Positions 35,073-43,777 of a DNA stretch of 64,000 nucleotides are shown piece by piece (position 1 is the first letter of the stretch; each line of letters starts with the position of its first letter). This DNA is from Bradyrhizobium sp. CB1650. Its GTDB lineage: Bacteria > Pseudomonadota > Alphaproteobacteria > Rhizobiales > Xanthobacteraceae. The notes beneath the pieces were generated by a model, which did no database searches, had not been told where the DNA came from, and saw nothing but the letters and a program-made list of their open reading frames with translations. The DNA is taken from positions 2,943,501 to 3,007,500 of the forward strand of contig NZ_CP121695.1 of assembly GCF_029761915.1 (NCBI RefSeq). Direction: 5' to 3'. The translations under genes and the position numbers were made by a program.

Positions 35073-36908
35073 ATGTCACCTTCAGCATCAGCATCCGTCA
35101 CCCGCATCGCCGCAGCTTCAAATTCTGACCAGGGCGCGGCGGATGCTCCGCTTCGTGAGGAAGCGACGCCAGCGGCCCCGCGCGAGCCCGATACCGCCGC
35201 CGACGCCATCGACCGATCCTTCCACGCGGCATTGGCGCGCTTTACCGGCGGCATCTCGCCGGCTGCGCTGGCCCTTGCTTTTGCCGACTGGCAATTGCAT
35301 CTCCTGGCCTCGCCCGGAAAGCAGGCCAGTCTTGTCGGTCAGGCAATCCAGAACGCAATTCGGTTTGTCGACGCCATGGTTCCGAGGCATGCAACGTTCC
35401 AGCCTTGGTCGCTGATCAGGCCGCCAGAGACCGACCGCCGCTTCACGGGCTCGGATTGGGAGCTGCCTTCCTTCAATCTCCTGGCCCAGGCTTTCCTGCT
35501 GAACCAACAATGGTGGCATTCGACGACGACCGGTATTCACGGACTGGCCCATTCGAACGCAGCGATCGCCGACTTCGCGCTTCGCCAATGCCTGGACACG
35601 GTGGCTCCGACGAATTTTGCCGTCAGCAATCCTGAAGTTCTGCGCAAGATCATGGAGACTGGCGGCGGCAACTTCGTCTATGGCCTGCACAACTTTGTCG
35701 AGGATTGGCAGGTCCTGCTTGCTGGTGCAAGGCTCAGGAGCGATCAGACTTATGTGGTGGGTAAGGACGTCGCCATCACACCCGGCAAAGTCGTCTATCG
35801 CAACGAATTGATCGAGCTCATCCAATATTCTCCGACGACGCCGACCGTGCGGCCGGAACCCGTTCTGATCGTGCCGGCCTGGATCATGAAGTACTACATT
35901 CTCGACCTGTCGCCGCGCAATTCTCTGGTCCGCTTCCTGGTCGGAAACGGCTTCACCGTCTTCATGATTTCATGGAAGAACCCGACGCCTGAGTACCGCA
36001 ACTTCAGTCTCGAGGACTATCGCGAGCTTGGAGTGGATGCCGCGATTACTGCCATCAACTCGCTTCGGCCTGGACAGGCCATCCACGCCGCGGGTTATTG
36101 TCTAGGCGGCACCCTGCTATCGATCGCAGCGGCCAGGCTGGGCCGCGAGCGACCCGACTGCCTGCGAACAGTGACGCTGCTGGCGGCGCAGACCGATTTC
36201 ACGGAAGCCGGCGAGCTTACCTTGTTCATCAATGAAAGCCAGGTCGCGTTCCTGGAGGACATGATGTGGCGACAAGGTTTGCTCGGAACGGCGCAGATGG
36301 CCGGGGCCTTTCAGATGTTGCGGACCAACGACCTGCTCTGGTCGCGCGTCGTGCGGGACTATCTGGTCGGAGAACGAGCCGCGCCGAGCGAGCTGATGTC
36401 GTGGAACGCCGATGCCACGCGCATGCCCTATCAAATGCATTCCGACTATCTGCGGCGACTGTTCCTCAACAATGGTCTCGCCGAGGGGCGCTATCGGGTC
36501 AATGGCAGACCGGTCGCTCTCTCGGATCTGCACATGCCGATGTTCGTTGTCGGCACGTTACGCGACCATGTCGCGCCCTGGAAATCGACGTACAAGATCA
36601 ATTTCCTTGCTGATGCAGACATCACCTACGTGCTCGCGAGTGGCGGACACAATGCCGGCATTGTCGTGCCGCCAGGCGAAGAGGGGCGCAGCTACCAGGT
36701 GCTCGCCAAGAAAGCCCACGATCCCTATCTTGGCCCGGACGAGTGGATCCAGCATGCGCCGTCTCACGATGGATCATGGTGGAACGAGTGGACGCGATTT
36801 CTCATCGCACATTCCGGTCAACCTATTCCGGCCCCTGTGCAGACAGGTTCGGGACAGAAGAGCGGGCCTCTGGATGACGCGCCGGGCGCTTACGTGCTGG
36901 AGCAGTAG
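35073..36908 (+). CDS. phaC: Class I poly(R)-hydroxyalkanoic acid synthase
   Basis: A 611-residue PHA synthase. The lipase-like box GYCLGGTLLSIAAARL contains the catalytic cysteine. The catalytic Asp lies in VGTLRDHVAPWKSTYK and the His in SGGHNAGIVVPPG. Upstream PVLIVPAWIMKYYILDLSP and FTVFMISWKNP are classic class I blocks. It polymerises 3-hydroxyacyl-CoA into storage granules. A ~40-residue Ala/Ser/Pro-rich N-terminus precedes the conserved part. It is preceded by phaB; no phaA is in the window. Confidence 0.94.
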   Translation: MSPSASASVTRIAAASNSDQGAADAPLREEATPAAPREPDTAADAIDRSFHAALARFTGGISPAALALAFADWQLHLLASPGKQASLVGQAIQNAIRFVDAMVPRHATFQPWSLIRPPETDRRFTGSDWELPSFNLLAQAFLLNQQWWHSTTTGIHGLAHSNAAIADFALRQCLDTVAPTNFAVSNPEVLRKIMETGGGNFVYGLHNFVEDWQVLLAGARLRSDQTYVVGKDVAITPGKVVYRNELIELIQYSPTTPTVRPEPVLIVPAWIMKYYILDLSPRNSLVRFLVGNGFTVFMISWKNPTPEYRNFSLEDYRELGVDAAITAINSLRPGQAIHAAGYCLGGTLLSIAAARLGRERPDCLRTVTLLAAQTDFTEAGELTLFINESQVAFLEDMMWRQGLLGTAQMAGAFQMLRTNDLLWSRVVRDYLVGERAAPSELMSWNADATRMPYQMHSDYLRRLFLNNGLAEGRYRVNGRPVALSDLHMPMFVVGTLRDHVAPWKSTYKINFLADADITYVLASGGHNAGIVVPPGEEGRSYQVLAKKAHDPYLGPDEWIQHAPSHDGSWWNEWTRFLIAHSGQPIPAPVQTGSGQKSGPLDDAPGAYVLEQ

Positions 36909-36917
36909 ACGCGACGG

Positions 36918-37901
36918 TCACGGGCGCAAAACGGCCGCGCCAACGAGCTTGCCGTCTCTCAAATGGGCGAGCGCTTCATTGGCTTGGTCGAGCGGGAATA
37001 CGGTTGTGCGTGTCTGAATATTGGCCTTCGACGCCGCGGCAAGGAAATCGATGCCATCCTTTCGAGTGAGGTTGGCAACCGATACGATTTGCCGTTCACC
37101 CCAAAGAATTTGGTAGGGGAATGTCGGGATGTCGGACATGTGAATGCCGGCGCACACAACGCGCCCGCCCTTGCGCACCGAGCGTAAGGCAAGCGGCACC
37201 AATGCTCCGACCGGCGCGTATATGATGGCGGCATCGAGCTCCGTCGGCGGAATGTCCTCCGAAGCGCCGGTCCAATCTGCGCCGAGCGAAAGCGCAAGTT
37301 GCTGTGCTTCCTGGTCGCCGCTACGGGTGAAGGCGTAAACTTTCCGTCCCTGTGAGTGGGCCACCTGTGCCACGATATGCCCGGCTGCGCCAAAGCCATA
37401 AATGCCGAGCGTTTTGCCATCGCCGGCCATGACCAGGGATCGCCAGCCGATAAGCCCGGCGCAGAGCAGAGGTGAAAGGGCCGCGTCCTCGCCGCCCTCG
37501 CCGAGCGGAAAGCAATATCGGGCATCGGCGACGAGGTGGCTCGCAAAGCCGCCGTCGCGCGTGTAGCCGGTAAATTGGGGGCGATCGCAGAGATTTTCCT
37601 TCTCGGTGCGACAATAGAAGCATTTGCCGCAAGTGAAGCCGAGCCAGGGAACGCCTACACGCATGCCCGGCCTCAGCCTGTCGACACCTCCGCCCACCGC
37701 ATCGATCCGACCGACGACTTCGTGCCCCGGGATGATTGGATAGCGAATGTCGGATAGCTCGCCATCCACCACGTGCAGGTCAGTCCTGCACACGCCGCAC
37801 GCGCTGACCTTGACGCGCACCTCACCCGGGCCGGGGACCGGGTCGGGTCGTTGTTGGAGCATCAACGGCACGCCGCGCGCGGAGAGAACCATCGCATACA
37901 T
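36918..37901 (-). CDS. Zinc-dependent alcohol dehydrogenase
   Basis: A 327-residue MDR-family ADH from the ATG at 37901, which has AAGGAGAG eight bases upstream (the frame is open to 37991). Catalytic zinc ligands are in SACGVCRTDLHVV and IIPGHEVVG. The structural zinc cysteines are in FTCGKCFYCRTEKENLCD. The Rossmann loop is GIYGFGAAGHIVAQ. It interconverts alcohols and aldehydes with NAD(H). It is convergent with phaC (9 bp between stops) and has a FixK-type box about 100 bp upstream, consistent with a fermentative or redox-balancing role at low oxygen. Confidence 0.92.
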   Translation of the reverse strand: MYAMVLSARGVPLMLQQRPDPVPGPGEVRVKVSACGVCRTDLHVVDGELSDIRYPIIPGHEVVGRIDAVGGGVDRLRPGMRVGVPWLGFTCGKCFYCRTEKENLCDRPQFTGYTRDGGFASHLVADARYCFPLGEGGEDAALSPLLCAGLIGWRSLVMAGDGKTLGIYGFGAAGHIVAQVAHSQGRKVYAFTRSGDQEAQQLALSLGADWTGASEDIPPTELDAAIIYAPVGALVPLALRSVRKGGRVVCAGIHMSDIPTFPYQILWGERQIVSVANLTRKDGIDFLAAASKANIQTRTTVFPLDQANEALAHLRDGKLVGAAVLRP

Positions 37902-37997
37902 TTCGCACTCTCCTTGAGACTGGTAGTGCATCGTCCGGCCACGCCTTGCCGGATCTGCGATCAGTGTGCGGTGTTCGCTAGGGCGGCGCAACAGCTC

Positions 37998-38011
37998 TTG
38001 ATTTGGGTCAA
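37998..38011. promoter_or_regulatory. FixK/FNR-type box, adh side of the divergent region
   Basis: TTGATTTGGGTCAA fits TTGA-N6-TCAA. Its centre is about 103 bp upstream of the adh ATG. It is the first of two boxes 35 bp apart (centre to centre) in the adh/mlaE intergenic region. Confidence 0.65.
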
Positions 38012-38032
38012 GTGAGCTTTCCCGACCCTGGT

Positions 38033-38046
38033 TTGAGGCAGGTCAA
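38033..38046. promoter_or_regulatory. FixK/FNR-type box, mlaE side of the divergent region
   Basis: TTGAGGCAGGTCAA fits TTGA-N6-TCAA. Its centre is about 70 bp upstream of the GTG of the Mla permease gene, a usual activating distance when an untranslated leader of ~30 bp is present. Confidence 0.6.
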
Positions 38047-38109
38047 TCCGGGTGCGTCGCGGCGACCTAGAACCCCAAAATGATCGGATGATCCTAGGAG
38101 GGTACAGGT

Positions 38110-39243
38110 GTGAATTCGGAACCTCTGCTGCGGGCAACACCGTCCGGCGATGTGCTCGAGCTGCGGCCGGAAGGGCCGTGGATCGCCGCCAATGGTCCGA
38201 AGCTCGACGCGCTTTCCCGGTCAGTCTGGGCGGCTGTCGATCGATCGAAGGCCGTCACTCTCGACATGGCCGGCGTCAGCGAGCTCGACACGCTCGGCGC
38301 CTGGCTTCTGGAGAAATTGTCGCGTAGGGCGACATCGTCCGGTCGATCGGCGGAGATGGTCGGAATAGCCGACAATTTCGGCGGCCTGATGGACGAAGTG
38401 CGTCAAGTCAACCGGCACAATCCGCCTGCATCTGTGCCCAATCCGGTTCTGCACAGGCTACGCGATCTCGGCAAGTCCACGGTCGACGCGCGGGAAGACA
38501 TCAGGATCTTCCTTCAGATGCTCGGCGCGCTGTTCATGTCCCTGATCGGCACATTGCGCCGGCTGCGGTCGCTGCGGCTGACGTCACTGGTCTATCAGCT
38601 CTATCGGATCGGCTGGCAGGCGATTCCGATCGTCATGCTGATCACCTTCCTGATCGGCGCGATCATTGCGCAGCAGGGATTTTTCCATTTCCGAAAGTTT
38701 GGCGCGGAGTCCTATACGGTCGACATGGTCGGCATCCTGGTGCTGCGCGAGCTGGGCGTGCTGATCGTCGCCATCATGGTCGCCGGCCGCTCGGGGAGCG
38801 CCTATACCGCCGAACTCGGCTCGATGAAGATGCGTGAGGAAATCGATGCGCTCTCGACCATGGGGCTCGATCCGGTCGACGTCCTCATCCTGCCGCGGGT
38901 GGCCGCCCTGGTCATCGCGCTTCCGATCCTGGCCTTCATCGGCTCGATCGCCGCGCTCTATGGCGGCGGCCTGGTCGCGCAGTTCTACGGTGACATGGGC
39001 CCGGCGATCTACATCGCGCGCCTGCATGAGGCCATCTCCGTCACCCATTTCGAGGTCGGGATCCTGAAGGCGCCGTTCATGGCGCTGGTGATCGGGATCG
39101 TCGCTTGCAGCGAGGGATTGCGCGTGAAAGGCAGCGCCGAATCGCTCGGTCGGCAGACGACCACCTCCGTGGTGAAGTCGATTTTCCTGGTGATCGTGCT
39201 CGATGGTCTGTTCGCGATCTTCTTTGCCTCGATCGGGATGTGA
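38110..39243 (+). CDS. MlaE-type lipid ABC transporter permease with N-terminal STAS domain
   Basis: A 377-residue protein. Residues ~1-100 are STAS-like (AVTLDMAGVSELDTLGAWLLEKLS). The rest is an MlaE permease: YQLYRIGWQAIPIVMLITFLIGAIIAQQG, then VLRELGVLIVAIMVAGRSGSAYTAELG, MKMREEIDALSTMGLDPVDVLILPRV, and further membrane segments. It belongs to inner-membrane lipid transport complexes that keep outer-membrane asymmetry. The STAS fusion replaces a separate MlaB. It starts a three-gene operon with the ATPase (2-bp gap) and the MCE protein. Confidence 0.92.
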   Translation: MNSEPLLRATPSGDVLELRPEGPWIAANGPKLDALSRSVWAAVDRSKAVTLDMAGVSELDTLGAWLLEKLSRRATSSGRSAEMVGIADNFGGLMDEVRQVNRHNPPASVPNPVLHRLRDLGKSTVDAREDIRIFLQMLGALFMSLIGTLRRLRSLRLTSLVYQLYRIGWQAIPIVMLITFLIGAIIAQQGFFHFRKFGAESYTVDMVGILVLRELGVLIVAIMVAGRSGSAYTAELGSMKMREEIDALSTMGLDPVDVLILPRVAALVIALPILAFIGSIAALYGGGLVAQFYGDMGPAIYIARLHEAISVTHFEVGILKAPFMALVIGIVACSEGLRVKGSAESLGRQTTTSVVKSIFLVIVLDGLFAIFFASIGM

Positions 39244-39245
39244 CG

Positions 39246-40025
39246 ATGTTGGACTCGGCACAGGAACCGGCGATCAGCGTTCGCGACCTCGTGGTGGGCT
39301 TCGGCCGGCAGATTGTGCTCGATCACCTCTCGCTTGACGTCCGCCGCGGGGAAATCCTTGGCCTGGTCGGTGCCTCAGGCGGCGGCAAGTCGGTCCTGAT
39401 GCGGACGATCATCGGGCTCGTCCCGCGGCGAGGCGGCACCATCGAAGTCATGGGACAGCCGATCGGCAGTGCGCACGACCGCAGCGCGCAGGGCGCAGCC
39501 GGAAAATGGGGCATTTTGTTCCAGCAGGGCGCGCTGTTCTCCTCGCTGACGGTTCGGCAGAACGTGCAGTTTCCGCTGCGCGAGAACCTCGTCCTGTCTC
39601 GGGAGCTGATGGACGAGATGGCGATCGCCAAGCTCGAGATGGTTGGACTGCGGGCGGAGGACGCTGAAAAATATCCGTCCGAGCTGTCCGGCGGCATGAC
39701 CAAGCGGGTGGCATTGGCGCGCGCCCTCGCGCTCGACCCGCCGATCCTGTTCCTGGACGAGCCGACCTCCGGACTTGATCCGATCGCGGCCGGTGATTTC
39801 GACGCTCTGATCAAGACATTGCAGAAAACCCTGGGGCTCACCGTGTTCATGGTGACCCATGATCTCGCAAGCTTGACCACGGTCTGCGACCGCGTCGCGG
39901 CGCTGGCCGACGGCAAGATCGTGGCGATCGGTCCAATGCGCGAACTTCTTCGATCCGAGCATCCCTGGGTGCGAGCCTATTTCCACGGCAAGCGCTCCCA
40001 GATGCTGCAACCCCACATGAGATGA
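39246..40025 (+). CDS. MlaF-type ABC transporter ATP-binding protein
   Basis: A 259-residue ATPase from the ATG at 39246, directly after the permease stop. Walker A GASGGGKSVLMRTI, Q-loop WGILFQQGALFSSLTV, signature ELSGGMTKRVALARALAL and Walker B PPILFLDEPTSGLDP are all present, with switch H in VTHDLAS. The GALFSSLTV and LSGGM blocks are typical of MlaF. It powers lipid movement by the complex encoded with it. Confidence 0.93.
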   Translation: MLDSAQEPAISVRDLVVGFGRQIVLDHLSLDVRRGEILGLVGASGGGKSVLMRTIIGLVPRRGGTIEVMGQPIGSAHDRSAQGAAGKWGILFQQGALFSSLTVRQNVQFPLRENLVLSRELMDEMAIAKLEMVGLRAEDAEKYPSELSGGMTKRVALARALALDPPILFLDEPTSGLDPIAAGDFDALIKTLQKTLGLTVFMVTHDLASLTTVCDRVAALADGKIVAIGPMRELLRSEHPWVRAYFHGKRSQMLQPHMR

Positions 40026-40028
40026 GAC

Positions 40029-41132
40029 ATGGAAACCCGGGCTCCCTATGTGCTGATCGGCGCCTTCGTCCTGGCTGCGATCCTTGCGGTCTTTGGCTTC
40101 GTCTATTGGCTGAACAATGCGGGCGGCATCGGGCCGCGCACGACCTATCGCGTGCAGTTTCAGGGGCCGGTGCCGGGGCTGCTGGTCGGCGCCGGCGTAT
40201 TGTTCAACGGCATCCGCGTCGGCGAGGTGACCGAGCTCGGTCTCGCGCCGGACAATCCGCGCTTTGTCAATGCGACGATCTCGGTCGCGTCTGCGACTCC
40301 CGTGCGCACCGACACCAAGGTCGGGCTCGATTTCCAGGGGCTGACCGGCGTGCCGGTGGTGGCTCTGGAAGGCGGTACGGTCGCTGCCAGGTCGAGCGAG
40401 CCCGTGATCTTGATCGCCGAGGCCGGAGCCGGCCAGAGCATGACGCAGGCGGCGCGCGATGCGCTGCGGCGGGTCGATTCCGTGCTGGAGGACAATGCCG
40501 ATCCGTTGAGGGACACGATCGCGAATTTCAAGACGTTCTCGGACGGGCTTGCGCGCAACACCGGCAAGCTCGATGGCATCGTTGCGGGACTCGAGAAGAT
40601 GACGGGTGGTGGAGCGCCGGCGCAGAAGATGACCTATGACCTGCGGGCACCACAGGATCTAGGGCCGGTCGACAAGGCGCTTTCCGTGTCATTGGCAATT
40701 CCCGAGCCGACAGCGGTTGCGATGCTTCAGACGCAACGCATGCTGTTCTCGCCGGTTCAGGACACCCCAGGCTTCGCCGAGTTCCTGTGGGCCGACAGCA
40801 TTCCAAAGCTGGTGCAGGCGCGCCTGATCGACAGCTTCGAGAACCTCGACATCGCCCACGCTCCGTTGCGCACGACCGACCTGGGCCAGGTGGATTATCA
40901 GCTGCTGATCGATATCAGGCGCTTCCGCATTGCCACGGAAGGCGAGCCGCGAGTCGAGATCGGGCTGTCCGCGAGGATCGTCGACAGGAACGGCAGGGCG
41001 ATCGCTTCACGTGTGGTGGAAACGAGCGAGAAACTCGACAAGATCGAGCCGGCCGCCGCAGTCGCGGCATTCGACGCCGCCTTCGCCCGCATCGCAAAGG
41101 AGCTGATCGGTTGGACCGTGCAGGCGGTCTAG
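40029..41132 (+). CDS. MCE-domain lipid-binding protein (MlaD-like) fused to ABC-type auxiliary (PqiC-like) domain
   Basis: A 367-residue protein with one N-terminal membrane anchor (VLIGAFVLAAILAVFGFVYWL). An MCE domain follows: TYRVQFQGPVPGLLVGAGVLFNGIRVGEV and TKVGLDFQGLTGVPVVALEGG. After a helical linker, residues ~210-367 (LSVSLAIPEPTAVAMLQTQRM, VQARLIDSFENLDIA, VDYQLLIDIRRFRIA) read as the periplasmic auxiliary domain usually carried by a separate PqiC/YmbA lipoprotein. The fusion would link the periplasmic lipid shuttle and its partner in one chain. It ends the mla-like operon. Confidence 0.88.
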   Translation: METRAPYVLIGAFVLAAILAVFGFVYWLNNAGGIGPRTTYRVQFQGPVPGLLVGAGVLFNGIRVGEVTELGLAPDNPRFVNATISVASATPVRTDTKVGLDFQGLTGVPVVALEGGTVAARSSEPVILIAEAGAGQSMTQAARDALRRVDSVLEDNADPLRDTIANFKTFSDGLARNTGKLDGIVAGLEKMTGGGAPAQKMTYDLRAPQDLGPVDKALSVSLAIPEPTAVAMLQTQRMLFSPVQDTPGFAEFLWADSIPKLVQARLIDSFENLDIAHAPLRTTDLGQVDYQLLIDIRRFRIATEGEPRVEIGLSARIVDRNGRAIASRVVETSEKLDKIEPAAAVAAFDAAFARIAKELIGWTVQAV

Positions 41133-41193
41133 AGCTCTTGGGCCAGCCATTCGGGCGCCTATGGGCAGAACAAGGTGGCCACGCCCGTCAAAT

Positions 41194-41207
41194 TTGATCT
41201 GCGTCAA
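41194..41207. promoter_or_regulatory. FixK/FNR-type box upstream of fnrN-like gene
   Basis: TTGATCTGCGTCAA fits TTGA-N6-TCAA, about 85 bp before the ATG at 41292. It suggests autoregulation of the FNR-type protein, or control by a FixK. Confidence 0.65.
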
Positions 41208-41291
41208 ATGGCTCTGTCACGGTGCAGTAAAATGCAGGCCGCGCGGTGGACTCGGCTTGATGCGAGGGGCGGCCGATGCTTGGAGCGGTGG

Positions 41292-42005
41292 ATGAAAGCT
41301 TCCTTGGTCACGATTGAGCCGAACGGGCACTCCTGCAGCGATTGTGCGGTCCGCGAATTCGCGGTCTGCTCGTCATTGGACGCGGCCGAACTCCGGGAGC
41401 TCGAGCACCTGGGACGTCGCGTCCACTTTGCCGCAGGCCAGACCGTCTTCTCCGAGGAGGACATCACCACCTCGTTCTGCAGCGTGCTCGACGGCGTCAT
41501 GCGGCTGTACAAGCTGTTGCCGGATGGCCGCAGGCAGATCGTCGGCTTTGCGTTGCCCGGCGATTTCCTGGGGATGAACATTTCCGAGCGCCACAATTTT
41601 TCGGCCGATGCGATCGGTGCAGTGACCGTCTGCCAGTTCGCGAAGACGCCTTTCGGCCGGTTCATCGCGGGCCGGCCGCATCTCTTGCGGCGAATCAATG
41701 AATTGGCGGTCCGCGAATTGAGCCAGGCGCGCGACCACATGGTCCTGCTTGGTCGCCGCTCGGCCGACGAGAAAGTCGCCACTTTTCTCCTCGGCTGGCG
41801 TGAGCGGCTGATCGAGCTCAAAGGGGCGATAGATACAGTTCCGTTGCCGATGAGCCGGCAGGACATTGCCGACTATCTCGGTCTCACCATCGAAACTGTC
41901 AGCCGCACCTTCACCAAGCTCGAACGCCTTGGCGTGATCGAGATCATCCCGGGCGGCATCAGCCTGCTCGACACCGGACGGGCCGAGGCCTTGGCGGCTG
42001 CCTGA
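41292..42005 (+). CDS. Crp/Fnr-family regulator with Fe-S cysteines (FnrN/FixK1-type)
   Basis: A 237-residue regulator from the ATG at 41292 (GGAGCGG upstream). The N-terminal HSCSDCAVREFAVC has a C-x2-C-x7-C cluster, and a further Cys is in AVTVCQFAKTPF. Together these are the four ligands of an FNR-type oxygen-sensing [4Fe-4S] cluster. The cyclic-nucleotide-like fold follows, then the DNA-binding helix ADYLGLTIETVSRTFTKLE, with the E-x2-S-R contacts typical of TTGAT recognition. It is probably the regulator that reads the TTGA-N6-TCAA boxes here. Confidence 0.92.
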   Translation: MKASLVTIEPNGHSCSDCAVREFAVCSSLDAAELRELEHLGRRVHFAAGQTVFSEEDITTSFCSVLDGVMRLYKLLPDGRRQIVGFALPGDFLGMNISERHNFSADAIGAVTVCQFAKTPFGRFIAGRPHLLRRINELAVRELSQARDHMVLLGRRSADEKVATFLLGWRERLIELKGAIDTVPLPMSRQDIADYLGLTIETVSRTFTKLERLGVIEIIPGGISLLDTGRAEALAAA

Positions 42006-42155
42006 AGCCGGGCCATCCCGTGCTCTTGCAGCGTCTGCAACTCTACATCGGTCGGAACGCATTGGCGCATCCTGCGGATGCCGGTTTTGGGGCGCCCGCG
42101 GCAATTTCGCGGCATTTGCCTCAAACCGTCTGCATGCTTTCTGGTTGAAAAGCCG

Positions 42156-42167
42156 GTCAACGTTGAC
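42156..42167. promoter_or_regulatory. Perfect 12-bp palindrome upstream of second Crp-family gene
   Basis: GTCAACGTTGAC is a perfect dyad 44 bp before the GTG at 42212. It contains TCAA/TTGA in the reversed order to an FNR box. It could be an operator, possibly for the gene product itself; unproven. Confidence 0.35.
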
Positions 42168-42211
42168 TACGCAGGAACCTCAGTGCCTCGCAGTCTTAGG
42201 AGCCCCGCGGC

Positions 42212-42940
42212 GTGCCTCAGGACAAGACCGGCGACCCCCGACAATCGTCGGGGAACAAATTATCGGTCCTGCGCAAGCACCCGATCTTCGCGGATCTGGA
42301 GCCTGAGGCGCTCGATCAGCTCTGCCGCTATGCCAAGCAAACGACGGTGAAGCGCGGCGCGACGATTGCCGCGAAGGGCGACCCGGGCAACAATCTATTC
42401 GCGGTGATCTCAGGGACAGTAAAGATCTCCTCCTCATCGCCCGATGGACGGAATGCCATTCTCAATCTGATCGGTCCCGGAGAGATTTTTGGCGAGATCG
42501 CCGTCCTCGACGGCGCGCCGCGTTCGGCGGATGCCACCGCCAACACCAATTGCGAACTCTATGTCATCGATCGCCGCGACTTCCTGCCTTTCGTGAAGAG
42601 CCAGCCTGCGCTCGCGATGAAATTCATCGAGCTGCTCTGCGCGCGCCTGCGCTGGACCAGCCAACAGGTCGAGCAGGTGATCCTGCAGAACCTGCCGGGC
42701 CGGCTGGCAAGCGCGCTGCTCGGTCTCACCGAAGAGCGCAAGCTCGATTCCGGCAGCGGCACGCTCGCCATCACGCAGCAGGAGATCAGCGAGATGGTGG
42801 GGATGACGCGCGAGAGCATCAACAAGCAATTGCGTGCCTGGGCCGGACGCAATTGGGTTCGCCTCGAGCATGGCGCGATCGTCGTGCTCGATACCGATGC
42901 GCTGCGCGAACTCGCCGAGAGCGGCCTCGACGGCGAGTGA
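42212..42940 (+). CDS. Crp/Fnr-family transcriptional regulator
   Basis: A 242-residue regulator starting at a GTG with TAGGAG upstream. The effector domain has KRGATIAAKGDPGNNLFAVISGTVKI and LIGPGEIFGEIAVLDGAPRSADATA, a cAMP-binding-like cassette (GE-x6-L). The winged helix includes ITQQEISEMVGMTRESINKQLR. It lacks FNR cysteines. The R-E-S-x-N-K helix resembles Crp-like proteins of rhizobia that recognise other sites than TTGAT. It lies directly downstream of the FnrN-type gene, separated by ~200 bp. Confidence 0.92.
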   Translation: MPQDKTGDPRQSSGNKLSVLRKHPIFADLEPEALDQLCRYAKQTTVKRGATIAAKGDPGNNLFAVISGTVKISSSSPDGRNAILNLIGPGEIFGEIAVLDGAPRSADATANTNCELYVIDRRDFLPFVKSQPALAMKFIELLCARLRWTSQQVEQVILQNLPGRLASALLGLTEERKLDSGSGTLAITQQEISEMVGMTRESINKQLRAWAGRNWVRLEHGAIVVLDTDALRELAESGLDGE

Positions 42941-42950
42941 CGGAGCCGAC

Positions 42951-43727
42951 CTAACCGTCGATGATGGCGACCGCGCGGGTCCAGCCTGCGGAAGCTCGTT
43001 CGATCTTCACCGGAAAGCATGAGATCGTGAACCCGGTCGGGGGCAGCTTGTCGAGATTGTGCAGCTTCTCGAGATGGCAATAGCCAATGTGCCGTCCCGC
43101 CTTGTGGCCCTCCCAGATCAGACGGGCATCCTTCGTTTCCGCATATTTCTGGGCGGTGTAGACGAACGGTGCGTCCCAGCTCCAGCCGTCGGTGCCGGTC
43201 AGGCGCACGCCGCGTTCGAGCAGGTACATGGTGGCCTCGTAGCCCATGCCGCAGCCGGAATTGACGTACTCGGCCTGCCCGAACTTGGCGCCGGCGCTGG
43301 TGTTGACGACGACGATCTCCAGCGGCGAGAGTGTGTGACCGATGCGCTTGAGCTCCTTCTCGACGTCTTCGGCGGTGGCCACGTAACCGTCGGGCAGATG
43401 CCGGAAGTCGAGCTTCACGCCGGGCTGGAGACACCACTCGAGCGGCACCTCGTCGATGGTCCATGACCGCTCGCCGCGGTTCATGGTCGGATGGAAGTGC
43501 CAGGGCGCATCGAGATGCGTGCCGTTGTGCGTGGATAGCGAGACCTGTTCGACGGCCCAGCCCTGACCGTCCGGCAGATCCTCCGCCTTGAGGCCGTCGA
43601 AGAACTGCAGCATGTGCGGCAGACCCTGCTGGTGATCGATATACTGGATCGTCGGGTGATTGCCCGGGGGATCGGCCGGCACATCGTTCTGCAACGGCAC
43701 GGAAATATCGATCAGCTTTCGCGGCAT
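42951..43727 (-). CDS. Cyclase family protein (kynurenine-formamidase-like)
   Basis: A 258-residue metal-dependent hydrolase. It has the family signature STHNGTHLDAPWHFHP (HxGTHxDxPxH, metal ligands), EIVVVNTSAGAKFG and GCHLEK-like GYCHLEKLHNLDKLP near the end. Members cleave N-formylkynurenine or similar amides and lactones; the substrate here is unknown. It is convergent with the Crp gene (10 bp between stops). Dyad and tandem repeats precede its start. Confidence 0.88.
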   Translation of the reverse strand: MPRKLIDISVPLQNDVPADPPGNHPTIQYIDHQQGLPHMLQFFDGLKAEDLPDGQGWAVEQVSLSTHNGTHLDAPWHFHPTMNRGERSWTIDEVPLEWCLQPGVKLDFRHLPDGYVATAEDVEKELKRIGHTLSPLEIVVVNTSAGAKFGQAEYVNSGCGMGYEATMYLLERGVRLTGTDGWSWDAPFVYTAQKYAETKDARLIWEGHKAGRHIGYCHLEKLHNLDKLPPTGFTISCFPVKIERASAGWTRAVAIIDG

Positions 43728-43741
43728 GGCATTTCCCTCGC

Positions 43742-43765
43742 GATGTCCGGGTTCGTCCGGACATC
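43742..43765. promoter_or_regulatory. Inverted repeat upstream of cyclase gene
   Basis: GATGTCCGG and CCGGACATC form a perfect 9-bp dyad around a 6-bp spacer, 15-38 bp before the cyclase ATG. It is likely an operator or leader hairpin. Confidence 0.5.
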
Positions 43766-43777
43766 CTGAAGGCGGCG

